Positions 13,594 through 19,782 of a stretch of DNA of 19,782 bases are shown piece after piece. The number at the start of each line of letters is the position of its first letter. Position 1 is the first letter of the stretch. The stretch is taken from NCBI GenBank assembly GCA_020723365.1, contig DYJB01000034.1, positions 1 through 19,782 of the forward strand, in the 5' to 3' direction. The notes under the pieces were generated by a model, which saw nothing but the letters and a program-made list of their open reading frames with translations, made no database searches and had not been told where the DNA came from. The position numbers and the translations under genes are program-made. Origin of the DNA: Candidatus Aquidulcis sp. (lineage in GTDB: Bacteria; Chloroflexota; Anaerolineae; Anaerolineales; E44-bin32).

Positions 13594-16302
13594 TCAGGCC
13601 TTGAGCAGGCCGATGTCCTCGGCCCGTTCGATGGCCTCCAGCCGGCGGTGGACGCCGAGCTTGCCGTAGACGCTCTTGACAAACGTGCGCACGGTGCTGG
13701 GGGCGATGCCCAGCTGGGCGGCCATCTCAGGGGTGGTCAGGCTCGATCGGAGCAGCCGCAGGACCTCCAGCTCGCGCTCGGTCAGCGGCTCGGCCAGATC
13801 CGGACCTGCGGGCTGGGCCCTCGGCGCGGGGCGCGGCGGGCCCGCCTCCATGAATCCAAGCAGATGGCGGGCGTACGCCTGGGCGCCTCCTCTGCGGGAC
13901 GCGTCCGAGAGCAGGCGCCGAATCGGGTCGCCTTCCTCAAGGAAGGTGCGCACGCTGCCTTCCGGCTCGGCCAGCTCGAGGGCTCGATCGATGTCCACCA
14001 GCGCCCGCGCCGCTTCTCCCCGGGCCTGGTGTGCCAGCGCTCGCAGGGCGAGCAGTTCTGCCGGCCGGGACCAGACCGAGTCGGCCTGACCTGCTTCGAG
14101 CAGGGGATCGAGGATCCCGATCGCCAGCTCGGGCTCGCCTCGCGCCAGATGGTAGCGGGCCAGCGTCGAGCGGCCGACCTCGCGGAACATGCGCGACTGG
14201 ATCATCGCTTCCACATCGCCGCCCGCCGCGCCGCCACGGCGGCGCGACCCCGATCCCCATTGGGACGCCCACTGCCCGGCGGCGGCCAGGTCACCCTGCC
14301 ACAGGGCGAGCCGCGCCGCCAGGATCTCGAGGTAGACGTCGTCCATCGACGTCTCGGTCAGGCGGGCCCGCTGCAGGGCCTGCTGCATGGCGGCCCGGGC
14401 CTCCTGCTCGCGGCCGTGGGCGTGCTCGAGGCGGGCGAGCAGCACATAGGCCTCGGAGTCCCACCCCGGACCGAAACGGTCGAGCAGGCTGGCCGCCTGC
14501 CGGCGCAGGCTCCCGGCCTTGTCGATCTCGTTCCGCTCCAGGGCAATGTCCGCCAGGTGGCTGATCACCCGCCCCGCCACCGGCCACAGCCGGCCGCCCG
14601 CGTCGCGACTCAGGTCGAGGGCGCGCTGGTAATACGTCTCGGCCTTGCGTAGCTCCCCCCGCAGCAGCGCCAGCGAGCCGAGGCGGCGCAGGCTGGCGGA
14701 GCGGCCGAGCCGATCGCCGGCGCGTTCGCTGTCCGCAACGTCCTGCTCCAGCAGGCGCTCGGCCGAGGCCAGATCGCCGCTCATCAGGTGCATGCCGCTC
14801 AGCACGCGCGTTGCCAGGCCGTGGAACAGGCTGTCCGGGGCGATGCGCCCAACGGCGAGCTGCGCCAGCTCCAATCCGGCCGACGTGTCGCCGCGGTACA
14901 TGGCCAGCACGGAGTTGAGCAGCGCAACCTCGCCGGCGTAGCGGCCGGCGGCGTCGGCCTGTGAGGCCTCCTCGATCAGCGCTTCGATACGGGCGAACGA
15001 CTCGGCCCGCAGGAAGCGGATCGTTGCCAGATAGATCGTGAGGATCGGGCGGGAGGCGCGGCTGGCGGCAGGCAGCGCCTCCAACCAGTCCCGGGCGGTG
15101 ACCAGCTCACCCTGGCGCCAGGCTTCCGGCGCCGCCTGCTCGATCAGCCTGGCGGCCGCCTCGAGGTCCCCCGCCCGCATGGCGTGCTGAATGGCCTCGG
15201 GCAGCATTCCCTGCGCCGCGTACCAGGCGAAGGCATGGCGGTGCAGCATGGAGACATCGACCGGTGTGCCGGCCTCGAGCAGACGCATCTGCAGCAGGTC
15301 GGCGAACAGGCGGTGGTAGCGGTACCAGCCGCGCCGGTCGTCGAGCGGGGAGACGAACAGGTTGGCGCGCTCGAGATGCTCGAGCATCGCCTGCCCGGCC
15401 CCGGCCTGCGCTCCCTCCCAGCCGAGGACGGCGTCGCACAGCGGACCCGTCAGCCGGTCGAGGACCGAGGTATGCAGCAGGAAGCGGCGCACGTCGTCCG
15501 ACTGATTGGCCAGGACCTCCTCGACCAGGTAGTCGGCGACGTGGCGGTGCGTCCCGCCGAAGGTGCGTACGAACTCCGCCGCGCCTCCCGCGGCCGGCAG
15601 CGACTGAAGGGCGAGACTGGCCATCTGCAGCCCGGCGGCCCAGCCTTCGGTGCGTTCGGCCAGCGCCATGACGTCCGAGCTCGCCAGCCCCGGCGTCTGG
15701 CGCAGCAGCGATTCGGCTTCGGCCGGGGTGAACTGCAGGTCTTCCTGACGAATCTCTCTGAGCTGGCCGCTCGCCCGCAGGCGGGCCAACGGCAGGGGCG
15801 GATCCGCCCGGCCGGAGATGACCAGGTGCAGCGGCTCGGGTGGATGGTCGATCAGGTAGGTCAGCGCCTCGTGAACGGCCTGCCCCGTGACCAGGTGGTA
15901 GTCATCCAGCACGAGCACGAACGCGTCGGGGATGGCCTGGATGTCGTTGAGCAGCGCCGGCAGCAGGCTGTTCAGGCGGGCCGCCATCCCGGGGCTGCGA
16001 AGCGAGGCGAGCGTCGAGCCGCCGGCCTCGCTTTCGATCTGCTGCAGGGCGCCGATGAAGTAGGTCAGGAAGCGAACCGGGTCGGTGTCGCGCTCCTCGA
16101 GCGATAGCCAGGCGCAGGGCCGGTCCAGGCGGGTGACCCACTCGGCGAGCAGCGTCGTCTTGCCGAAGCCAGCGGGAGCGGAGATGAGCGTGAGTGGGCG
16201 CGCCAGTCCGGCGTCCAGGCGTTCGAGCAGGCGCGGCCGGGCGACGCGTTCGGCCCGCACGCGGGGGATGCGCAGCTTGGTGGCCAGGAGGGCATCGGAC
16301 AT
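13594..16302 (-). CDS. LuxR-family transcriptional regulator, MalT-type STAND ATPase
   Basis: 902 aa, the usual size of the MalT/LAL class. The N-terminus LLATKLRIPRVRAERVARPRL is characteristic. Walker A is SAPAGFGKTT (41-50) and Walker B is LVLDDYH (about 129-135). RADPPLPLARLRA and ERTEGWAAGLQMASLAL are further class motifs. Residues about 390-820 are helical, Ala/Leu/Arg-rich repeats of TPR/MalT-sensor type. The C-terminal helix-turn-helix starts at LTERELEVLRLL (840) and includes PSTVRTFVKSVYGKLGVHRR. Such proteins switch to ATP-bound multimers on inducer binding and activate transcription. It lies 96 nt upstream of the small-protein/phosphotransferase/MFS block on the same strand and divergent from 16582-19190, so it may control either. 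ATG 16302 has no clear ribosome site but gives the family's normal N-terminus. Confidence 0.93.
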   Translation of the reverse strand: MSDALLATKLRIPRVRAERVARPRLLERLDAGLARPLTLISAPAGFGKTTLLAEWVTRLDRPCAWLSLEERDTDPVRFLTYFIGALQQIESEAGGSTLASLRSPGMAARLNSLLPALLNDIQAIPDAFVLVLDDYHLVTGQAVHEALTYLIDHPPEPLHLVISGRADPPLPLARLRASGQLREIRQEDLQFTPAEAESLLRQTPGLASSDVMALAERTEGWAAGLQMASLALQSLPAAGGAAEFVRTFGGTHRHVADYLVEEVLANQSDDVRRFLLHTSVLDRLTGPLCDAVLGWEGAQAGAGQAMLEHLERANLFVSPLDDRRGWYRYHRLFADLLQMRLLEAGTPVDVSMLHRHAFAWYAAQGMLPEAIQHAMRAGDLEAAARLIEQAAPEAWRQGELVTARDWLEALPAASRASRPILTIYLATIRFLRAESFARIEALIEEASQADAAGRYAGEVALLNSVLAMYRGDTSAGLELAQLAVGRIAPDSLFHGLATRVLSGMHLMSGDLASAERLLEQDVADSERAGDRLGRSASLRRLGSLALLRGELRKAETYYQRALDLSRDAGGRLWPVAGRVISHLADIALERNEIDKAGSLRRQAASLLDRFGPGWDSEAYVLLARLEHAHGREQEARAAMQQALQRARLTETSMDDVYLEILAARLALWQGDLAAAGQWASQWGSGSRRRGGAAGGDVEAMIQSRMFREVGRSTLARYHLARGEPELAIGILDPLLEAGQADSVWSRPAELLALRALAHQARGEAARALVDIDRALELAEPEGSVRTFLEEGDPIRRLLSDASRRGGAQAYARHLLGFMEAGPPRPAPRAQPAGPDLAEPLTERELEVLRLLRSSLTTPEMAAQLGIAPSTVRTFVKSVYGKLGVHRRLEAIERAEDIGLLKA

Positions 16303-16320
16303 AGGGCCAGTCCGGGCTCA

Positions 16321-16326
16321 ATGATA
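16321..16326 (-). promoter_or_regulatory. Candidate -10 box (TATCAT) for the LuxR-type regulator gene
   Basis: TATCAT on the minus strand matches the -10 consensus at five of six positions and lies 18 nt before the regulator's ATG. That implies a leader of only about 10-12 nt, consistent with the absence of a Shine-Dalgarno site. No convincing -35 is seen. Confidence 0.32.
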
Positions 16327-16524
16327 GACGAGGAAGGGGCGAAGGAAAGGCGGCTCCGGAGGCCCTTGGCCTCACGCCCGCCCCGGCACCGCCGATCCGG
16401 GCCCGGGCGGAAACGCGCCGGGCGCGCCTTCGAGTTCCGCCTGCCGCGCACGGCTAGCCCGCGCCGCCTGCATCCACATGCCCTGCCCCGCGCGAGCCCG
16501 CCTGGCGCTCTGGGCGCCCCTGGC

Positions 16525-16530
16525 TATAAT
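16525..16530 (+). promoter_or_regulatory. Candidate -10 box (TATAAT) of the lipoprotein/secreted-protein operon
   Basis: A perfect TATAAT sits 51 nt before the GTG start at 16582. The hexamer 17 nt upstream (CTGGCG) matches the -35 consensus at only three positions. The expected leader is about 45 nt and includes AGGAG 8-9 nt from the GTG. The site lies in the 279-nt divergent region shared with the regulator gene. Confidence 0.55.
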
Positions 16531-16581
16531 CCGCTCGCCGACATCGCCGACGAAGCGCGGCCACACACAGGAGACACCGGC

Positions 16582-17769
16582 GTGCCATCGAGGACCACCG
16601 CGTATCTCGCCCTGCCCTGTCTGCTGCTCGCTGCGCTGGCCTGCAACCTGAGCCCCTCCGCCCAGGGTGAGGCGCCCCTCTCCCCGTCCGAGATGACGCT
16701 GGCGGAAGCCCTCGAGGTTCCACCGCAAGATCGACGCCCCGAGGTGCTGCGCCTGATGGGCCTGCCGGATTCGATCACCATCACCTGGCAGCAGCTCGAG
16801 GGCCAGGAGGTCCGCCTGGAGGAGTGGTCGTATTTCGACTCCCAGGCGCGCTTCGACTTCGTCGACGGCGAACTGGCCTGGACGATCGACATCGATCCGG
16901 CGCCGGACGGAACGCTCTTTGCCCATCAGTACGACCCGCTGGATTTCGACTCGACAATGACGGTTGAGGACGCGAAAGCCATGCTGGCCGGCCAGGAGCT
17001 CGTGGAGGAGTCGCTGGCCGAAGCGGAGGCGCCCGGCGGGCTGGCGCTGATCGGCGACCAGATCCTGCTCGGATTCGACGGCGGACGGTTGGTCTTCGTA
17101 CAGACCTTCGCCCTCAGCCCCGACGGGCAGGCCGCCGCCGGCCTACCCGCCGACGGCGCGCAGGGCGTGCCCACGACCGAGCCGGCGTCGGCGGCTGGCG
17201 CCCCTGCCCTGCTGGAGGACGATTTCGAAGGCTCCAGCCCGGCCCGGGCGCTCTTCGGTGCGGAACACATGACGTTTGCCGAGCAGAGCGGCGAGGGTAT
17301 CCTGACCTCCTTGTCCGCAGGCGGCGTGGTCCCGATCGTCTACGACCAGCCGCTGCTGTCCGACTTCGCCCTCGAGGTCGATGTGCGCTTCGCGCAGGCG
17401 CAGCCCGGCAGCTCGGCCGGCGTCATCTTCCGCAGCGACGATGCTGCGGGCGGATTGGACTTCTACTACCACTTCTCCTTTCAGCCTGCGGCGGGCCAGG
17501 TGAAGCTGGAGGTGTGGAAGGACGGCCGCTGGTCGACGCTGGCCTCGTCCCCGATCCCTGTCGGCGTCGTGGTCGCCGGCGCCATCGACCGGCTGCGGGT
17601 CGAGGCCGACGGGGACGATCTGCGCCTGTTTGTCAACGGCACGCGGGTCCTGGACGCCTCCGATACCTCGCTGACCGCACCGGGGATCGTCGGCCTGTCG
17701 CTCATCGCCGAGGCAACCCCCGCGACGGTCTACTTCGACAACCTGCGCATCGAGGCGCTGGACAAATGA
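16582..17769 (+). CDS. Lipoprotein with a C-terminal LamG/DUF1080-like beta-sandwich domain
   Basis: 395 aa from the GTG at 16582, chosen because CAGGAG lies 8 nt upstream and the lipobox LAALAC (Cys21) then falls at the right distance. The N-terminal half (about 35-180) has RRPEVLRLMGLPDS, EEWSYFDSQARFDFVDGEL and similar segments. These recall small alpha/beta BamE/SmpA-like lipoprotein domains, a tentative comparison. A Pro/Ala/Thr linker (about 182-208) leads to a beta-sandwich of the concanavalin-like type (210-393). Its motifs include LLEDDFE, FALEVDVRFAQ, GVIFRSDD, YYHFSFQ, DRLRVEADGDDLRLFVNGT and VYFDNLRIEAL, the pattern of DUF1080/LamG carbohydrate- or surface-binding modules. Its stop overlaps the next ATG by 4 nt, so the two products are probably made together and act outside the membrane. 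Confidence 0.88.
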   Translation: MPSRTTAYLALPCLLLAALACNLSPSAQGEAPLSPSEMTLAEALEVPPQDRRPEVLRLMGLPDSITITWQQLEGQEVRLEEWSYFDSQARFDFVDGELAWTIDIDPAPDGTLFAHQYDPLDFDSTMTVEDAKAMLAGQELVEESLAEAEAPGGLALIGDQILLGFDGGRLVFVQTFALSPDGQAAAGLPADGAQGVPTTEPASAAGAPALLEDDFEGSSPARALFGAEHMTFAEQSGEGILTSLSAGGVVPIVYDQPLLSDFALEVDVRFAQAQPGSSAGVIFRSDDAAGGLDFYYHFSFQPAAGQVKLEVWKDGRWSTLASSPIPVGVVVAGAIDRLRVEADGDDLRLFVNGTRVLDASDTSLTAPGIVGLSLIAEATPATVYFDNLRIEALDK

Positions 17770-19190
17770 CCACTCCGACGGTAGGGCGCGTGCGACGACT
17801 GTTCCTTCTCGGCCTGGCCCTGGCGCTGCTCGTGACCTCCGGGCCTGTCCTGCCGGCGCAGGCGGCGCCGGCCCCCCAGGGAATGACGACCGTCGTTCCG
17901 GCGCTGGGCGTGCTCGTCGGCTGGAGCCATCGCAACCGCATCTACCGCGATGCCAACGCCTTCATCGCCGAGCGCAACCGCTACTACGACTCGCTGCGCG
18001 ACACCGCCCGGCAGCAGCTCGCCGATCGCCAGATCGCCGGGCTGCGGCCGTCGCAGGTGGCGGCCTACACCAAGCTGGTGGCGCTGATCGAGGGCAACCG
18101 CCAGGCCGAGATCGCCGTGGCCGAGGCCCGCAAGCGCGAGGCGCGGGCGGCCTTCAACCGCAGGATCGAAGGGCTGGTGGCGCAGCGTCTGCTCGGCACC
18201 GGCGCGATCCAACGCGTCTTCGGCGCGCTCACCCGGGGCGTCAACACCTCTCAGGCGCTGCTCGACACCGCCATCGACAAGGTGACCGGCGGTGGAGGCG
18301 GGATCCTGGCCGAGGTCGAGAAGATCCGCACCATCGCCCGCGATGTCGAACTGGTCGCCGGGGCGATCGGCGGGCGGGCCGGCGCCGGCCTGCGTCGGGC
18401 CGCCGGGCGGATCGCCTCAGCGATCGAGCGGCCGCAGCAGGCGGTGGTGGCCGATCTCGAGCAGGTGAAGAACGAGATCGGCGAACTGGGCGCAGCCGTC
18501 GACACGCTGGCGCGTGTCGGGCGGATGCCGAGTGCGGGGGCGGTGATCGAACGCATGGTGGTGCGGCCGCCGGGCGGATCGGACGATCCTTCGGTCGAAG
18601 CCGTGGCCATCCTGATCTCGAAGCTCTCGGTGGGGGATGGGAGCCTTCAAGATCAGGCGAAGGCGGCGATCGAGGCTGGCTTCGTGGCGCGCTGCGCGGC
18701 CATCGCCGACGCCTACCGGCAGTCCCTGGCCCGCCTGAGCGGTGAGGGCGGCGAGCAGACGGCAGCGCAGGCGGCGGCGCCGTGCAACGCGCTCGACCCC
18801 GGGAAGCTGATTCAGGAGGCGCAGCAGGAAGAAGCGATCGAGAGCGCCACGCCGGCCGGCGAGGGCGCCCCTGCGGAGCCGATGCTGGAGATCGTCTCGG
18901 CCGACGTGTCGCAGGCCAACTGCATGGTGTCCTCGGTCAACGGCTGGACGTACTGCGATGTCACCATCACCTTCCACGTTGCCTTCGAAACGCCGTCGCT
19001 GCCGGCGGAGATCTCCTGTACCAACATGACCAAGAAAGCCACGGTTCCATTGGAGGTCGCCCGCGGCGAACTATCGATCACGGTGCTCGAGGACACCAAG
19101 AAGGTGAGCGGCGTGGGTCCCGACGCCTTCGCCTGGTGTGATCTGCTGGTGAATGGCGTCGTCGTGGAGCAGGATCCGCTGAAGAAGTAG
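17766..19190 (+). CDS. Secreted helical protein with Cys-containing C-terminal domain, function unknown
   Basis: 474 aa. I do not recognise the family. A basic start and hydrophobic core (about 8-30) end in LPAQA-AP, a good signal peptidase I site after residue 33. Residues about 55-140 form long charged helices (RNRIYRDANAFIAERNRYYD, then EIAVAEARKREARAAFNRRI). Residues 150-265 alternate helices with Gly/Ala-rich turns. About 370-474 is beta-rich with Cys386, Cys397, Cys418 and Cys458, which could pair as two disulphides. The ATG at 17766 overlaps the stop of the lipoprotein gene (ATGA), which fixes the start and suggests coupled translation. The Gly-rich amphipathic stretch at 170-215 might interact with membranes, a guess. 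The gene ends at an intrinsic terminator. Confidence 0.87.
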   Translation: MTTPTVGRVRRLFLLGLALALLVTSGPVLPAQAAPAPQGMTTVVPALGVLVGWSHRNRIYRDANAFIAERNRYYDSLRDTARQQLADRQIAGLRPSQVAAYTKLVALIEGNRQAEIAVAEARKREARAAFNRRIEGLVAQRLLGTGAIQRVFGALTRGVNTSQALLDTAIDKVTGGGGGILAEVEKIRTIARDVELVAGAIGGRAGAGLRRAAGRIASAIERPQQAVVADLEQVKNEIGELGAAVDTLARVGRMPSAGAVIERMVVRPPGGSDDPSVEAVAILISKLSVGDGSLQDQAKAAIEAGFVARCAAIADAYRQSLARLSGEGGEQTAAQAAAPCNALDPGKLIQEAQQEEAIESATPAGEGAPAEPMLEIVSADVSQANCMVSSVNGWTYCDVTITFHVAFETPSLPAEISCTNMTKKATVPLEVARGELSITVLEDTKKVSGVGPDAFAWCDLLVNGVVVEQDPLKK

Positions 19191-19225
19191 TTCCGCCTCG
19201 ATCGCGACCGGCTTCGCCGGCCGAC

Positions 19226-19248
19226 GCCCCCGATCTCCGGGGGCTTTT
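19226..19248 (+). terminator. Intrinsic terminator of the 16582-19190 operon
   Basis: GCCCCCG and CGGGGGC form a 7-bp stem with a 5-nt loop, followed by TTTT and a T/C-rich stretch, 35 nt after the stop codon. A smaller hairpin with a TTCG-containing loop lies just before it at 19208-19220. It is the only hairpin in the window with a proper T-tract. Confidence 0.85.
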
Positions 19249-19371
19249 CCTTGTTCCCTCATCGCCTCGGACCGGTTGCGGTGAATGTCGCCCTGGCCTT
19301 GGATGCTTCTCCGCGTGGAGCGGTACCGCGCCCGCTGGCCCGGGGGCGGGACGCCGCATCCTCCGCCCCGA

Positions 19372-19420
19372 GCGGCGGGCGATGACCCGTGACGGGGCAT
19401 CGGCTTCTCCGCCGCGCGAG
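19372..19420. repeat. 49-bp direct repeat, copy 1
   Basis: Begins GCGGCGGGCGATG, has CGTGACGGGGCATCGG in the middle and ends CCGCCGCGCGAG. Copy 2 lies exactly 310 nt downstream and differs at two adjacent positions (47 of 49 identical). Confidence 0.85.
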
Positions 19421-19609
19421 CGCCCACGCGGGCTGTGCACCTGTTTGTCTTGTGCGCCATCGTCATCCGGAATCCGTCATGTAGTCGAGGGTTCCTGGCT
19501 TCGCGCGGGTGCCGAGGCGCAGTCCGCCACGCGTGATCGCGTGCGCTGGATGCTGCGCGGCAAGCTGTTCTCAACGGCGACGAGATGGATCGCGTACAGC
19601 TAGCCGCCA

Positions 19610-19677
19610 GGGGACGGGGGGCGGGTCACCACGTCCCCGCCCCCCAGTCCCCCGGCACCCCCATTCCCCCCACCCCC
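19610..19677. other. Strong G/C-run hairpin and minus-strand G-quadruplex motif
   Basis: Bases 19610-19625 pair with 19635-19652, giving about 16 base pairs with one bulged A. From 19635 to 19677 the plus strand has six C-runs of 4-6 bases separated by 1-4 nt. The minus strand therefore carries six G-runs with short loops, a textbook quadruplex-forming pattern. There is no coding potential and no T-tract. Confidence 0.7.
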
Positions 19678-19681
19678 GAAG

Positions 19682-19730
19682 GCGGCGGGCGATGGACCGT
19701 GACGGGGCATCGGCTTCTCCGCCGCGCGAG
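19682..19730. repeat. 49-bp direct repeat, copy 2
   Basis: Matches 19372-19420 at 47 of 49 positions, with no insertions. It starts 5 nt after the C-run block. Confidence 0.85.
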
Positions 19731-19731
19731 T

Positions 19732-19780
19732 GCCGGGGCGCGGCCTGCTCCTGAGGATCCCCTGCGCCAGCCGCCCCGGC
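19732..19780. repeat. 9-bp inverted repeat at the window edge
   Basis: GCCGGGGCG (19732-19740) and CGCCCCGGC (19772-19780) are perfect reverse complements separated by 31 nt, directly after copy 2 of the direct repeat. The arms are simple G/C sequence, so chance is possible. Confidence 0.35.
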
Positions 19781-19782
19781 GG

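Larger units (their letters stand above)
19249..19782. other. Gene-free 3' region with repeats and G/C-run DNA
   Basis: After the terminator no open frame has a ribosome site or protein-like composition. The region contains a direct-repeat pair (19372-19420, 19682-19730), a strong G/C-run hairpin (19610-19652, with further C-runs to 19677) and a 9-bp inverted repeat at the edge. It may be an intergenic repeat island continuing beyond the window. Confidence 0.5.

Noticed and set aside
1298..19445. GCACAGGTGCACAG-like words near 1303-1320 and a TGTGCACCTG word near 19434-19443
   Set aside because: Short inverted matches at opposite ends of the window, too short and without flanking features to suggest element ends.
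19382..19603. 73-codon plus-strand frame in the 3' region
   Set aside because: No ribosome site, overlaps repeat copy 1 and has shadow-like composition.

Overview
The window is G+C-rich DNA (about two thirds G+C by eye) from an organism I would place in the Chloroflexota, probably an Anaerolineae-like lineage. This rests on weak but consistent signs: several lipoproteins with short lipoboxes, a large MalT-type LuxR regulator, and a small 'IYEI...L.LVSL.RI' protein of a kind I associate with that phylum. It is an inference, since no rRNA or other marker gene is present. No tRNA, rRNA, CRISPR array or transposase was found.

Layout. (1) 28-1290 (+): a helical lipoprotein gene, converging on the next block. 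(2) 1474-16302 (-): ten co-oriented genes. In transcription order they are: a 902-aa LuxR/MalT-type regulator; an 84-aa small protein; a 1420-aa PEP-dikinase/rifampin-phosphotransferase-like protein; an MFS exporter; a GT1-type glycosyltransferase; a VOC-fold protein; and an ABC operon of ATPase, two FtsX-like permeases and a lipoprotein. (3) 16582-19190 (+): a two-gene operon, divergent from the regulator, encoding a lipoprotein with a lectin-like C-terminal domain and a secreted helical protein. It ends at a canonical intrinsic terminator. (4) 19249-19782: gene-free DNA holding a 49-bp direct-repeat pair and a very G/C-run-rich hairpin or quadruplex motif.

How the genes may work together. 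Regulator, small protein, phosphotransferase-like enzyme and exporter are tightly packed (96, 3 and 2 nt gaps), and the glycosyltransferase follows after 193 nt. An ATP-dependent small-molecule phosphotransferase or ligase, an efflux pump and a glycosyltransferase together suggest modification and export of an antibiotic-like or secondary compound. The ABC operon has stop/start overlaps and resembles LolCDE/MacB-type systems that move lipids, lipoproteins or drugs.

The main candidate for something undescribed is the 1420-aa protein. It has one N-terminal ATP-grasp module followed by two complete copies of the middle-domain plus swivelling-His-domain unit. Both copies keep the catalytic histidine motif. 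Known RPH and PigC-type enzymes carry one such unit.
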